A stretch of 64,000 nucleotides of DNA from Chloroflexota bacterium (GCA_021414245.1 JAIOOU010000003.1:558001-622000), one strand, 5' to 3'; numbered from the stretch's first letter, positions 33,648 through 42,408 are shown. Numbers and translations are program-made. The notes: a model not told the origin generated them from the sequence alone.

Positions 33648-33719
33648 TGCCCTCGCGCAGACTCGAACTGCGGTCCTCGGCTTCGGAGGCCAATACTCTA
33701 TCCACTGAGCTACGAGGGC
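33648..33719 (-). tRNA. tRNA-Arg (anticodon CCG)
   Basis: 72 bases folding as a full cloverleaf: acceptor GCCCTCG/CGAGGGC with discriminator A, D arm GCTC/GAGT, anticodon stem TTGGC/GCCGA with loop CTCCGAA (anticodon CCG, reading CGG), four-base variable loop, T arm CGCAG/CTGCG with loop TTCGAGT. The 3' CCA is not encoded. Confidence 0.96.
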
Positions 33720-33730
33720 GAACGGAGCAA

Positions 33731-33736
33731 ATTTTA
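33731..33736 (-). promoter_or_regulatory. Extended -10 box (TGGTAAAAT) of tRNA-Arg
   Basis: TAAAAT preceded by TGG on the minus strand, 11 bases before the 5' end of the tRNA. Confidence 0.45.
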
Positions 33737-33771
33737 CCATAAGCGATTGCAGGGCGAGTCTCTCAAGGAAA

Positions 33772-33801
33772 GAAAAAGGCTGGTGAACCAGTCACCAGCC
33801 T
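33772..33801 (-). terminator. Terminator after the PrsW-like gene
   Basis: AGGCTGGTGA (33777-33786) pairs perfectly with TCACCAGCCT (33792-33801), loop ACCAG; TTTTTCTTTC follows on the minus strand. Confidence 0.9.
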
Positions 33802-33826
33802 GAAGATTAAGGATGAAACGAATGTC

Positions 33827-34795
33827 TTATTTTGCCTGCGGCGCGAGGGAGGCAAGTTCCGCCCGCAGGGAGGCCACGATGGCTTCGTTCCCGCTTTCAC
33901 TGCCCACTTTCGCGAGTTGTTCCTTTTTGTGCGAGAGTTCGCCGCATACCTGGTAGAACCGTGCGGTCGCCCGGCCGTTCAGCCCGGCTGTGGTCATGTT
34001 CCAGGGGGAGAGCGCTTTTTGATATTGAGCCTGCGAGATCACGCCGGAGGAAACCTCTTCCAGCAGCTGCTTCTTTACGATATTTCTTTCATGGGCGATC
34101 ATCCACAGGATGAAGCCGAACATGATGGCCCAGCCGATCCAGTCCAGGATGGTCCCGGCCGCCAGACCTTCCAGCCCGCCGATCAGCCCGCCGAAGGTAT
34201 TGTGGAAGGCGTGCAGGGTCATGGCCACCGTGATGCCGACGAAGGGCGCGATGATCTTGATCAGAACATTGCGGTTGATGCGTGACACGGCCAGCCCGAT
34301 GCCTGTGAAGGCGGTGAAGAAGGCGTGCATCCAGCCCACCAGAATCACCCGCACAAAGACCAGGGTGAACAATCCGCCCCAGCCAGCTTCCAGATATCCG
34401 TTGCGGTAGATGTAGATCGTATTTTCCGTGGCCGCGAAACCCAGTCCCACGATCCCGCCGTAGATGATGCCGTCCAGGATGGAATCAAATTCCTTGCGGA
34501 AGATGAAGAAAACGATCAGCACCGCCAGTCCCTTGAGGGACTCCTCGATGATGGGCGCGATGACCGAGGTGGTGCCGAAATCCGCCGCACCCTCCGACCC
34601 GGTGACCACGTAAAGTCCGATCCCGAAGGCCGTGTTAAGGATGAAGGCGCCGCCGGCCGCGATCACCACCCCCCAGAAGAAGGCGGCACCCAGCAGGATC
34701 ATGGGCTCCTTTTCGTACCGGTCGAGCCAATATACAAATGCTGCAAACAAGAACATGGGAAAAAAACCAAAGAACAGGGAAACCAAAAGTGCCAT
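33827..34795 (-). CDS. PrsW-like intramembrane metalloprotease
   Basis: 322 aa from the ATG at 34793-34795 with AGGAG upstream. Eight or so membrane helices carry the family motifs: IAPIIEESLKGLAV (the EE pair, about residue 90), LDGIIYGGIVGLGFAATEN, WMHAFFTAFTGIGL and MTLHAFHNTF, supplying the Glu and His residues proposed to bind the metal. The N-terminus LDRYEKEP is also typical. PrsW proteases cleave membrane proteins such as anti-sigma factors; a target is not evident here. A C-terminal cytoplasmic segment of about 70 residues (ending in a charged helix) is added. Confidence 0.88.
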   Translation of the reverse strand: MALLVSLFFGFFPMFLFAAFVYWLDRYEKEPMILLGAAFFWGVVIAAGGAFILNTAFGIGLYVVTGSEGAADFGTTSVIAPIIEESLKGLAVLIVFFIFRKEFDSILDGIIYGGIVGLGFAATENTIYIYRNGYLEAGWGGLFTLVFVRVILVGWMHAFFTAFTGIGLAVSRINRNVLIKIIAPFVGITVAMTLHAFHNTFGGLIGGLEGLAAGTILDWIGWAIMFGFILWMIAHERNIVKKQLLEEVSSGVISQAQYQKALSPWNMTTAGLNGRATARFYQVCGELSHKKEQLAKVGSESGNEAIVASLRAELASLAPQAK

Positions 34796-34860
34796 ATTAA
34801 TTCTCCTCACAATGAAATAATAGGCCCGGCCTGTACCGGACCTTTCTTCTATTTTACGGA

Positions 34861-35490
34861 TTATTCCTGAAAAATCAACCTGGTTCTTTCGACCCTTGTG
34901 TATTCCGGTTCGATGCCCAGCGCGTTCAGCACCTCCTCCGGGCGGCCCGTTGCCCCTTCGCGCGAGGCAAGAGTCATCCGCAGCCAGACCCTTCCGTCCG
35001 CTTCGGTGACCATGCTCAACATCTCGACCAATGGACGCAGGTCGTAGAATTTCCCGCGCCGTTCGCGCGGAAGACTCTCGGACATCATCAGCTCTTCGAC
35101 TTTGCGTTTCAGTGCGGACCCGTCCACTGGTTCAGTTAAATGAACATCGTATGCCGCTGACAGCACCTGCGTTTGCAGGGCCGGCGCGCGTTCGTCAACG
35201 CTCTCCACCTCGGTGATTTGAATGTCGGGGGGCAGGGAATCTTTTAAGCGGCGCGCGATCTCTTCGGTGGGGAGGTCTTCATTAAAACGGACATCCAGCA
35301 CCTCGCCGCGCGAGGCGAATCCCAACGGCAGGGCGGCTGCCAGGCTGATCTTCGGCTGGGGATGGAATCCCTGCGAATAGGAGATGGGCAGCTCGGCGCG
35401 GCGCATGGCGCGTTCCCACAGGCGGTGCAGGTCCAGGTGGCCGGTGTAACGTAAGGCTCCCTGTTTGGTGAAGGTGATGCGGGCCCGCAT
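34861..35490 (-). CDS. DUF2344 / TIGR03936-type radical-SAM-linked protein
   Basis: 209 aa. RITFTKQGALRYTGHLDLHRLWERAMRRAELPISYSQGFHPQPKISLAAALPLGFAS is the family hallmark. Its members nearly always accompany, or are fused to, the B12-binding-type radical SAM protein encoded here at 36030-37955; the reaction is unknown. Last gene of a three-gene operon, 2 bases after the DinB-like gene. Confidence 0.9.
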   Translation of the reverse strand: MRARITFTKQGALRYTGHLDLHRLWERAMRRAELPISYSQGFHPQPKISLAAALPLGFASRGEVLDVRFNEDLPTEEIARRLKDSLPPDIQITEVESVDERAPALQTQVLSAAYDVHLTEPVDGSALKRKVEELMMSESLPRERRGKFYDLRPLVEMLSMVTEADGRVWLRMTLASREGATGRPEEVLNALGIEPEYTRVERTRLIFQE

Positions 35491-35492
35491 GC

Positions 35493-36017
35493 TTATTTGG
35501 ATTCCGATGCGATCGAGCTCAGCCAGCGGTTGATCTCGATGCTCATACGGCGCCAGGGTTTGTAGGTGTGTTCCGCGATGCGGTGGAAGAGGTCATTGTC
35601 CAGGCATTGTCCCAGACTGAACTTTTCAAACATGTGCAGAATATTTTCGTAGGCAGCCAGTTCCTGCTCGACGATATCGTCCACCCCGATGTTCCTGTGT
35701 TTGTGGATGACGAGATGATTCTGTATTTCCTTTTCCAGCAGGGTGGATTCGTAATCCGGATAGCCGTGCTTCCTGTGAAAATTTTCCAGTGCGGTATGAG
35801 ACATGCTGGGTGCGTACGTTTCGCCGTGCTGGATCTCGTTCATGCGGTCGGCGATAAACTGTTCGCGCGTCAGAATATCCGCCAGCAGATCCTTGACCGA
35901 GTGACTCCCGAAAACGCCCTTCATGGTCATCTGGCGCGTAAAACCCACCCGGTTGAGCAGGTGTTCAAACTTGTCGCGCTCGCGCTGGAGCCTTTCAACG
36001 AATAATACTTTGTTCAC
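35493..36017 (-). CDS. DinB-like (ClbS/DfsB-type) four-helix protein
   Basis: 174 aa, mostly helical. RLQRERDKFEHLLNRVGFTRQMTMKGVFGSHSVKDLLADILTREQFIADRM resembles the first two helices of DinB-superfamily proteins of the ClbS/DfsB/DUF1706 kind (SVKDLLAHL...WE), and a second conserved block holds HKHRNIGVDDIVEQELAAYENILHMFEKF. The superfamily includes metal-dependent hydrolases and thiol-dependent transferases. Here it is sandwiched between the radical SAM gene (12-base gap) and its DUF2344 partner (2-base gap), so a role with them is possible. Confidence 0.65.
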   Translation of the reverse strand: MNKVLFVERLQRERDKFEHLLNRVGFTRQMTMKGVFGSHSVKDLLADILTREQFIADRMNEIQHGETYAPSMSHTALENFHRKHGYPDYESTLLEKEIQNHLVIHKHRNIGVDDIVEQELAAYENILHMFEKFSLGQCLDNDLFHRIAEHTYKPWRRMSIEINRWLSSIASESK

Positions 36018-36029
36018 GGGATCGATCTC

Positions 36030-37955
36030 TTAATCGCCCACCACGGGCAGCTCCATGTCCATTTTCGCCGCGGGCGATTTCACATCCGGGCATTTCCAGC
36101 CCTCGCCGGGATTTTCGCGGCGCAGGTTGGCAAAGGTCGGCAGGATGCCGCAGGCGAAACAATTCAGCCGGCAGTCCACGCGGATCTGGCCTTCCAGGGA
36201 CTGGCGGAAATCCTGGAACAGGAAATTCTTGCGCACGGCGGCGGTGATATGTTCCCATGGAAAAACTTCGTCGGTGCGGCGCTGGCGATGGGTATAGAAG
36301 GCGTGGTCGAGGCCGTGTTCATCGAAAGCGGCCATCCAGACTTCGTGCTTGTGACCTTCCTCCCAGGCGTCGAATTTCGCGCCATTCCTCCAGGCTGTGT
36401 AAATCACCTCGGCCGTTCTGCGGTCCCCGCGTGAAAGCCAGGCCTCCAGGAGGGTATCTTCGGGTTTCGTCCAGCTCAGTTTGATGCTCTTGTCCTTCAA
36501 CAACTGACGTTTCAACAAGGCTTGTTTTTCCAGCACGCTTTCGCGTGTATCGCAGGCCACCCATTGGAAGGGAGTTTGCGGTTTGGGCACGAAGGTGCTT
36601 GCGCCGACATGCAGTTTGACCTTCCAGCCAGCCACTTTGCGGCCTTCATCGATGACGCGGCGGCACAGGTCCACAATGGCCTGCACATCTTCAAGGGTTT
36701 CGCTTGGATGGCCGATCATGAAATACAGTTTGATCGTGGTCCAGCCGCGGCTGTAAATGTCGCGGGTGGTGTTGATGATGTCCTCATCCGGGATGAATTT
36801 GTTGATGATGCGGCGCATGCGTTCGCTGGCCGCCTCGGGTGCGAGCGTGAACCCGCCGGAGCGGTGTTGTTTCAACTTGTCCATCAGGTCCACGGAAACC
36901 GATTCAATGCGCAGCGAGGGCAGGGCCACGGTCAACTTGCGGCCTTCGAACCTTTTGCTGATGGCTTCCACCAGGTCATTGACATAGGTGTAATCGGAGG
37001 AGGAGAGCGACATCAAGGCAAGTTCCTCGAAGCCTGTGGAGCGAACGGCCTGGTCGGCGGCGTCCACCACCTCCTGCACGCTTCTCTCCCGGACCGGACG
37101 CGTGATCATGCCCGCCTGGCAGAATCTGCACCCGCGTGTGCATCCGCGCATGATCTCGACCGACACCCGGTTATGGACCACTTCGATGTTCGGCACGATA
37201 AACTTCACGGGCGGGGGAAGCAGTTTCGCCACGATGCGTTTATTCACCAGTTTGGGCGCCTCGGGAATGATGGGCAGGGTATGGGCCACCGTTCCGTCTT
37301 CCAGGTAGGTGGTCTCATAGAATTTGGGAACGTAGACGCCGGAGATCTGCGCCAGCGCCACAAGCAGTTCCTCCCGTTTGTAATTTGGCGAGGCTTTGAA
37401 TTTCTGGATCGTGTTGACAATGTCGTGAATTACCTCTTCGCCTTCGCCGATGGCAAAAGCGTCGATGAAGGCGTGCATGGGTTCAGGGTTGGTGGCGGAG
37501 TGCCCGCCGGCGATGATGATCGGGTGACTCTCGTCCCGGTCCGCAGAACGCACGGGAATTCCGGCCAGATCGAGAATGTTGAGTGTGTTTGTGTAGAGGG
37601 TCTCGTAGGGCAGGGTAAAGCCAATTAAGTCGAAGCAGGCCAGGGGTCGTTTTGATTCGAGGCTGTAGAGCGGGATCCCGTGCTCGCGCATGAGGGTTTC
37701 CATATCCAGCCAGGGTGCGTAGGCGCGTTCGGCCAGGGCGTCCTCGCGCTGGTTGATCTGGTCGTACAGAATCTTAACGCCGACATTCGAAATGCCGATA
37801 TCGTAAATATCGGGGAAGACAAAGGCCACGCGGGTCTGAACCTGATCCCAGTCCTTGATGGTGCTGTTGAGTTCGCCGCCCACATAGCGGCCGGGCTTTT
37901 GTACCTTTAAAAGGATGCGGTCCAGTTTGGTTTCGATCTGTTCCGGAGTTAACAT
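36030..37955 (-). CDS. TIGR03960-type B12-binding-domain radical SAM protein
   Basis: 641 aa. An N-terminal cobalamin-binding-like Rossmann region (VAFVFPDIYDIGISNVGVKILYDQIN...IIIAGGHSATNPEPMHAFIDAFAIGEGEE) is followed by the radical SAM cluster motif CTRGCRFCQAG (CX3CX2C, about residue 270), and by AEAASERMRRIINKF and TIKLYFMIGHPSETLEDVQ. The C-terminal part holds further conserved cysteines (VDCRLNCFACGILP). The family is widespread in Chloroflexota, Firmicutes and cyanobacteria with unknown substrate, always paired with DUF2344. First gene of the operon; its TATAAT box lies 6 bases before the ATG. Confidence 0.92.
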   Translation of the reverse strand: MLTPEQIETKLDRILLKVQKPGRYVGGELNSTIKDWDQVQTRVAFVFPDIYDIGISNVGVKILYDQINQREDALAERAYAPWLDMETLMREHGIPLYSLESKRPLACFDLIGFTLPYETLYTNTLNILDLAGIPVRSADRDESHPIIIAGGHSATNPEPMHAFIDAFAIGEGEEVIHDIVNTIQKFKASPNYKREELLVALAQISGVYVPKFYETTYLEDGTVAHTLPIIPEAPKLVNKRIVAKLLPPPVKFIVPNIEVVHNRVSVEIMRGCTRGCRFCQAGMITRPVRERSVQEVVDAADQAVRSTGFEELALMSLSSSDYTYVNDLVEAISKRFEGRKLTVALPSLRIESVSVDLMDKLKQHRSGGFTLAPEAASERMRRIINKFIPDEDIINTTRDIYSRGWTTIKLYFMIGHPSETLEDVQAIVDLCRRVIDEGRKVAGWKVKLHVGASTFVPKPQTPFQWVACDTRESVLEKQALLKRQLLKDKSIKLSWTKPEDTLLEAWLSRGDRRTAEVIYTAWRNGAKFDAWEEGHKHEVWMAAFDEHGLDHAFYTHRQRRTDEVFPWEHITAAVRKNFLFQDFRQSLEGQIRVDCRLNCFACGILPTFANLRRENPGEGWKCPDVKSPAAKMDMELPVVGD

Positions 37956-37961
37956 GATTGA

Positions 37962-37967
37962 ATTATA
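37962..37967 (-). promoter_or_regulatory. Extended -10 box (TGTTATAAT) 6 bases before the radical SAM start
   Basis: TATAAT with upstream TGT on the minus strand; the ATG follows after 6 bases, predicting leaderless mRNA. Confidence 0.6.
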
Positions 37968-38041
37968 ACAAATATCGTCCGATTAAATTGCAAGGGCGGG
38001 TTCAGGCCCGCCCATATAAAAAACCCCGGAGAGGGACCACT

Positions 38042-38791
38042 CTACTCAGTTTTCGGCTTCATGGCCTTGAAACGGCGCGTGATGCCTTCCTTGAGAAGTC
38101 CGATCGCATCGGTGTGGCCGGCTTCCACGGCCAGGTCCATTGCGATCTTGCCCTGTTTGTTGGCAATGGTCAGGTCTGCTCCGTTGAAGAGCAGGGAGCG
38201 GATCATTTGCATGTCGCCGTTTTGGGTGGCGGCGTGCAGGGGGGTGTTACCGCCCTGTTCACGGACATTGGGGTCGGCGCTGTGATTGAGGAGGAGCATG
38301 ACGATCTTGACATGCCCGGCCGCTGCAGCGGATTGGATCGGTGCGGCATGCAGGGCATTGTTCGAAGGGGAGTTGATGGAAGCCCCGGCTTTGATCAGAT
38401 ATTCTGCGGTTTCATAATGACCGAAGAAACATGCCAGGCCGAGCGGCTGGAATCCGTCTTCTGCGTACGCGTTCACGAGTTTTGGGTCGCGGGCCAGCAG
38501 GCGAGCAACCTGATTGGTCTTGCCGGTGGCAGAGGCTTCAAAGATCGTCAGTCCGCCAGCCTTTTCGGCCAGAAATTCCGCGATCTCCACTTCCTTGTGA
38601 TAGGAGGCGATCATGACCGGGCTGAGTCCGTTCTCTTTTTCGTGGATCAGGCCCGGATTGACAAACAGCAGGCTTTGGACCCTGTTCTGGTCGCCTTGTT
38701 TTATGGCATCAAAAAATTCTGAGCTCATGATCTGATGATTCCCGTCTGAATACATGATTTGGGTTTGGCGCGCTGAAAGATCCAGCCGCAT
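38042..38791 (-). CDS. Ankyrin-repeat protein
   Basis: 249 aa with about six ankyrin repeats: DAIKQGDQNRVQSLLFVNPGLI, GLSPVMIASYHKEVEIAEFLAEKA, FEASATGKTNQVARLLARDPKLV, GFQPLGLACFFGHYETAEYLIKAGAS, LHAAPIQSAAAAGHVKIVMLLLNHSADPNV, GNTPLHAATQNGDMQMIRSLLFNGADLT, KIAMDLAVEAGHTDAIGLLK. No signal peptide, so it is a cytoplasmic protein-protein interaction protein. The ATG at 38789-38791 is supported by a TATAAT box 8 bases upstream; an internal ATG at 38728 would remove a 21-residue non-repeat start and remains possible. Confidence 0.85.
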   Translation of the reverse strand: MRLDLSARQTQIMYSDGNHQIMSSEFFDAIKQGDQNRVQSLLFVNPGLIHEKENGLSPVMIASYHKEVEIAEFLAEKAGGLTIFEASATGKTNQVARLLARDPKLVNAYAEDGFQPLGLACFFGHYETAEYLIKAGASINSPSNNALHAAPIQSAAAAGHVKIVMLLLNHSADPNVREQGGNTPLHAATQNGDMQMIRSLLFNGADLTIANKQGKIAMDLAVEAGHTDAIGLLKEGITRRFKAMKPKTE

Positions 38792-38799
38792 CCGCTGGC

Positions 38800-38805
38800 A
38801 TTATA
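38800..38805 (-). promoter_or_regulatory. -10 box (TATAAT) 8 bases before the ankyrin gene
   Basis: Perfect TATAAT on the minus strand with the ATG 8 bases downstream. Confidence 0.5.
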
Positions 38806-38835
38806 AAACCAATCACCTCCGCAAAACGAAAACCA

Positions 38836-39369
38836 TCAATATACTTTCAATACTGTTAATTGATTGGGCTTTCCCCAATACCAATTCATGATCTCCACGA
38901 ACCAGCCGCAGAATGGGATCTCTTCATTCATCATCATTGCCTGGATCTCATCCGCATCGAAATAGGCCACTTGCTCGATCTCTGCCGGATCAAAGATCAC
39001 CTTTTCCGGATCCACCAGGCCTTCATACAGGGCGCTGATCTCGTTGTCGTTGGGTCCGTAATTCATTTTGAACTTCACGAGAGGGTTGAGCTCCACGTCC
39101 GTGATCCCCAATTCCTCCTGGAGGCCGCGCCGGGCGGCTTCAAAATATCCCTCCCCGGCCTTGACATGTTCGGAGATCGAGCAATCCAGCGCAAGCGGGA
39201 AATGGATCCGGTCCGCGCTTCGGGTCTGGACAAGCATTTTTCTTTCCGGTGTGAACAGAAAAACATGCACGCCGCGATGCTGCATGCCGAGGGCGTGTGC
39301 CACCGAGCGCATTTCCTGATCGATGACCTGGTCGTCATCATCAACAATATCGAGCATTTCATCGGCCAT
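38836..39369 (-). CDS. Nudix hydrolase
   Basis: 177 aa from the ATG at 39367-39369 with GGAG upstream. After a leading ILDIVDDDDQVID segment comes RGVHVFLFTPERKMLVQTRS and the Nudix helix GYFEAARRGLQEELGI. The order (D..D.VI...R...H..G..HR, S.SEHV..GE) recalls the IDI-like branch (type I isopentenyl-diphosphate isomerase and YfcD-type proteins), which may matter because an isopentenyl phosphate kinase lies at 6546; without the IDI active-site Cys confirmed this is only a suggestion. Otherwise a general nucleoside-diphosphate-linked hydrolase. Confidence 0.83.
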   Translation of the reverse strand: MADEMLDIVDDDDQVIDQEMRSVAHALGMQHRGVHVFLFTPERKMLVQTRSADRIHFPLALDCSISEHVKAGEGYFEAARRGLQEELGITDVELNPLVKFKMNYGPNDNEISALYEGLVDPEKVIFDPAEIEQVAYFDADEIQAMMMNEEIPFCGWFVEIMNWYWGKPNQLTVLKVY

Positions 39370-39419
39370 GCCTGTCTCCGTTGAACTCAAAAACAAGAAT
39401 TTCCAATTTTACCCTTAAT

Positions 39420-39453
39420 AAAAATGGACGCGGCCACGGCCGCGTCCATTTTT
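39420..39453. terminator. Strong bidirectional terminator after the HAD phosphatase gene
   Basis: A 16-base-pair perfect stem (39420-39435 with 39438-39453) with A and T tracts ends the minus-strand set of genes that starts at 45906. Confidence 0.92.
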
Positions 39454-39468
39454 ATGCCCTGCTTTTAT

Positions 39469-40227
39469 TTATCCGAACAATTCCATCAATTGCTTCACAT
39501 GCACCACGCCATCGAAACCCTTGAGGGCGCCCTTGCGCAGTTCGGCCTTTTCACCGTCTATGTCCCCCAGGCAGGAGACGATCACATCGCCGGCGCTGAC
39601 ATCCTCCTTTTCGGTGTAATGATTGGTGGTGACGATGACATTCGCGCCGGCGGCCTTGGCGGCGGCCAGCCCGTTTTTGGAATCCTCGACCACGATCACT
39701 TGATCGGGTTTCAATCCCAGCCTGGAAAGGGCCAGATTGTAAATTGCGGGATCCGGCTTTTTCTTTTCGACCACATCCCCGGCCAATACGACTTCGAACT
39801 TGATGTCGCCAAGCGGACCCTCCGTGATGGCCTTGGCCGCCTGTTCATTGGACGTGGTGCAGATCGCGAGTTTGAGGCCGGCCTCCATCGCCTCCTTCAT
39901 AAACCGATGAATGCCCGGGCGCAAGGGCAGCTTGCCCGTCTCGATCAGTTCCACAAAAAGGGCGGTCTTGCGTTTGTGCATCTCCTTGACGAGATTGTCG
40001 ATCTCCTCCTCCGTCAGGGGTTTGGAAAATCCCTTCGTCTTCCAGTGCTGTTTCATGCGTTCCTTGCCGCCCCCGACCTGCAGCAGCTCGTGGTAATACT
40101 CCACGTCCCATTCGTCGGTAAAGCCGAATTCCTTGAAGGTCATATTAAAGGAGACCCGGTGACCGTCCCGTTCCGTGTCGATGATCACACCGTCCTGGTC
40201 GAAAAACACAGCCTTTATTTTTGACAT
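39469..40227 (-). CDS. HAD-superfamily hydrolase, beta-phosphoglucomutase/CbbY-like
   Basis: 252 aa. Motif I FFDQDGVIIDTE (nucleophile Asp), motif II in ICTTSNEQ, motif III Lys in KKKPDPAIY, motif IV VVEDSKNGLAAAKAAG. A long helical cap (about residues 20-90) fits subfamily I, which holds phosphoglycolate phosphatase, beta-phosphoglucomutase and small sugar phosphatases. Last gene of the minus-strand set with the aldolase and kinase, so it may act on a phosphorylated intermediate of that pathway. 57 bases after the aminotransferase gene. Confidence 0.88.
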   Translation of the reverse strand: MSKIKAVFFDQDGVIIDTERDGHRVSFNMTFKEFGFTDEWDVEYYHELLQVGGGKERMKQHWKTKGFSKPLTEEEIDNLVKEMHKRKTALFVELIETGKLPLRPGIHRFMKEAMEAGLKLAICTTSNEQAAKAITEGPLGDIKFEVVLAGDVVEKKKPDPAIYNLALSRLGLKPDQVIVVEDSKNGLAAAKAAGANVIVTTNHYTEKEDVSAGDVIVSCLGDIDGEKAELRKGALKGFDGVVHVKQLMELFG

Positions 40228-40245
40228 GCTAAACTCCAGTTTAAA

Positions 40246-40275
40246 GGCCTGACAGGTGTTGTAATCTGCCAGGCC
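40246..40275 (-). other. Hairpin between aminotransferase and HAD genes
   Basis: GGCCTGACAG (40246-40255) pairs with CTGCCAGGCC (40266-40275), one mismatch. Only TTTAAA follows on the minus strand, so it is a weak terminator or a processing/stability element within the operon. Confidence 0.5.
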
Positions 40276-40284
40276 CGATGATTG

Positions 40285-41391
40285 TTATTTCTTCATTCCA
40301 AAGAACTCAAGCACGGTATCCACGAACAACTGGTTTTCCTCCTTCGTTCCGACGGTCACGCGGAACCAGCCGTCGCTCCCGTACTTCTTGCTTTCGCCGC
40401 GCAGAATGATGCCCTTGGTCTCCGCGAACGCGAGCACTTCCTTTCCGGTCTTGCCGGTTTCGCCGCAATCAAAGAGAATGTAATTGGCCTTTGAGGGCAT
40501 GATGTAAAAACCGGGGATGACGCTCAGCGATTCGGTGATGAAATCCACGGCGTTGTTGTTGAATTTGACGCGTTCCGCCAGGCCTTCGGTGTCTTCAAAG
40601 GCCGCCAGGGCCGCCCACATGGGGATCGTTCCAACGTTCCAGGGAAGCAGGGAGCCGGCGATCTGATCGATGACTTCCTTGTCCGCGATCGTGTATCCAA
40701 AGCGCATGCCTGCCAGCCCGTATGCCTTGGAAAGGGTGCGGGTGATCAGCACATTCTTGTATTTTTTGGTCAACTGCACCTGGGACATACCCAGTCCCGC
40801 GTATTCAACATACGCTTCATCGATCACAAAGGGAATGCCGGTTTCGGCGATGGTAACGAAGTGTTTGGCGTCCATGAAGTTGCCGGTCGGGTTGTTCGGG
40901 TTTGCCACCACGATGATCTTGGTCTTGTCGGTCACGGCCTTCAATATGGCATCCGGATCGTAATGCATGAGGTGATCCTTATAGATCATTGGCACGGAGA
41001 CCATCTTCGCGCCGAGCAGGGTGCCGCGCAGGCCGTAGATGCCGAAGCAGGGCGTGTGCTGGATGACCTCATCGCCGGGTTCGATGAACATGCGGAACAC
41101 ATTGTCGTAGACTTCGCTGGAACCGTTGCCGATCATCACATTGCCGGGGCCGTCCACCTTGTTGATCTCCGCGATCTTGCTGCGGACCACCAGGCCCTGG
41201 TCTGGATAGCGGTTGGCCATCTTGGCATACTTGATCATGGCTTCGAGCACCTTATCGGATGGAGGCAGCGGATTCTCGTTGGACATCATGCGGTGCAGGG
41301 AGGGGTCCCTCCATGCTTTCTCAATGTGCTCCGAAATGTACATGGGGATGCCCTTGACCCACGGGGCGTAATATTCTTCAACTTTTTTCAT
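40285..41391 (-). CDS. HisC-like class I/II PLP aminotransferase
   Basis: 368 aa. NENPLPPSDKVLEAM, NRYPD, IGNGSSEVYDNVFRMF, VANPNNPTGN, VIDEAYVEYAG and the PLP lysine in TRTLSKAYGLAGMRFGY follow the histidinol-phosphate aminotransferase pattern. No other histidine genes are nearby; close relatives of HisC act on other phosphorylated or non-phosphorylated amino compounds (for example threonine-phosphate decarboxylase, aminophosphonate enzymes). Given its neighbours (kinase, aldolase, HAD phosphatase) it may transaminate a phosphorylated intermediate. AGGAG before the ATG. Confidence 0.85.
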   Translation of the reverse strand: MKKVEEYYAPWVKGIPMYISEHIEKAWRDPSLHRMMSNENPLPPSDKVLEAMIKYAKMANRYPDQGLVVRSKIAEINKVDGPGNVMIGNGSSEVYDNVFRMFIEPGDEVIQHTPCFGIYGLRGTLLGAKMVSVPMIYKDHLMHYDPDAILKAVTDKTKIIVVANPNNPTGNFMDAKHFVTIAETGIPFVIDEAYVEYAGLGMSQVQLTKKYKNVLITRTLSKAYGLAGMRFGYTIADKEVIDQIAGSLLPWNVGTIPMWAALAAFEDTEGLAERVKFNNNAVDFITESLSVIPGFYIMPSKANYILFDCGETGKTGKEVLAFAETKGIILRGESKKYGSDGWFRVTVGTKEENQLFVDTVLEFFGMKK

Positions 41392-41487
41392 GCTATAAAG
41401 CTCCTTGATTTTTTATTGGTATGGTTCTTCCGGCCGGGACAAGTTCCATGATTGGCTTCCTTCCCGGCCCGGTCAATTGATATCGAA

Positions 41488-42363
41488 TTAGGCCTTGCCA
41501 TTACAACCCAGCTTGTCCATCCAGTGCATGACGGCCTTGCGGGTTGCGTCGCGTACGAAGACATCCAGCTTGCCCGGATCATATTCATCCCGGTGCGCGG
41601 ACAGATATTCCCATTTCGCATCGATCAGGGTGTGTTTGAGCTCGGTCGATACGTTGAATTTCGCGCCGCCGGCCTGCAGTAATTTGACGATGTAGTCATC
41701 CGGAAGCCCGGTTCCGCCGTGGACCACGAGTGGGGTCTTGATCCCGTTGCTGTTCAGCATCTTGTGAATGATGGCCATGCGTTCAAAGTCGATTTTGGGA
41801 TTCTTGGTCTTGTATACACCGTGGGCCGTACCGATGGCAGGGGCAAAGATGTCCACGCCGGTGCGCTCGACGAATTCCATGGATTGCTCCGGGTTGGCAA
41901 GCTGGGCCTCATCCTCGGCCACCTTGATCTGGTCTTCCACGCCGCCCACGGTTCCCAGTTCGCCTTCGACCGAAATGTTCCCGACGCTGTGGCAGTAATC
42001 CACCACTTCCTTGGTCTGGCGGATATTCTCCTCATAGGATTGCTTGGACGCGTCGATCATGATATTGGTGTAGCCGGTGTCCGCGCATTTCTTGCAATAG
42101 GCGATATCCGTGCTGTGGTCAAGGTGCAGGCACACCGGCACGGGGGCGGATTCGGCCAGGGTGCGGTAGATGGACACCATCATTTTGGTCCCGAGAAATT
42201 GTGAGGGCTTAACGGAGGTCTGGACGATCACCGGGGCCTTCTTCTCAATGGCCGCATCAATGACCGCTTCGAATTGAAGCAGATCCGTGATGTTGAAAGC
42301 ACCGACCGCATATCCGTTCTTTGCGGCCTCGATCATGATCTCTTTTGCATTTACGATGGACAT
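41488..42363 (-). CDS. Class II fructose-bisphosphate aldolase family protein
   Basis: 291 aa. Zinc and substrate sites are intact: CLHLDHSTD, VEGELGTVGGVED, PAIGTAHGVYK, LVVHGGTGLPDDYIVKLL, and KFNVSTELKHTL. The family cleaves ketose 1,6-bisphosphates or ketose 1-phosphates to dihydroxyacetone phosphate and an aldehyde. The position of this gene between a choline-kinase-like phosphotransferase (45-base gap) and an aminotransferase, with a DeoR regulator nearby, suggests a catabolic aldolase for a special phosphorylated ketose rather than the glycolytic enzyme. Confidence 0.88.
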   Translation of the reverse strand: MSIVNAKEIMIEAAKNGYAVGAFNITDLLQFEAVIDAAIEKKAPVIVQTSVKPSQFLGTKMMVSIYRTLAESAPVPVCLHLDHSTDIAYCKKCADTGYTNIMIDASKQSYEENIRQTKEVVDYCHSVGNISVEGELGTVGGVEDQIKVAEDEAQLANPEQSMEFVERTGVDIFAPAIGTAHGVYKTKNPKIDFERMAIIHKMLNSNGIKTPLVVHGGTGLPDDYIVKLLQAGGAKFNVSTELKHTLIDAKWEYLSAHRDEYDPGKLDVFVRDATRKAVMHWMDKLGCNGKA

Positions 42364-42408
42364 TTTATTCTCCTTGCTGTTGTTTCTGATGATGAAATAA
42401 AACCGATT

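Noticed and set aside
41430-41475. GC-rich stem between the aldolase and aminotransferase genes as a terminator
   Set aside because: No T run follows on the minus strand and the arms are interrupted; the operon is likely to read through.
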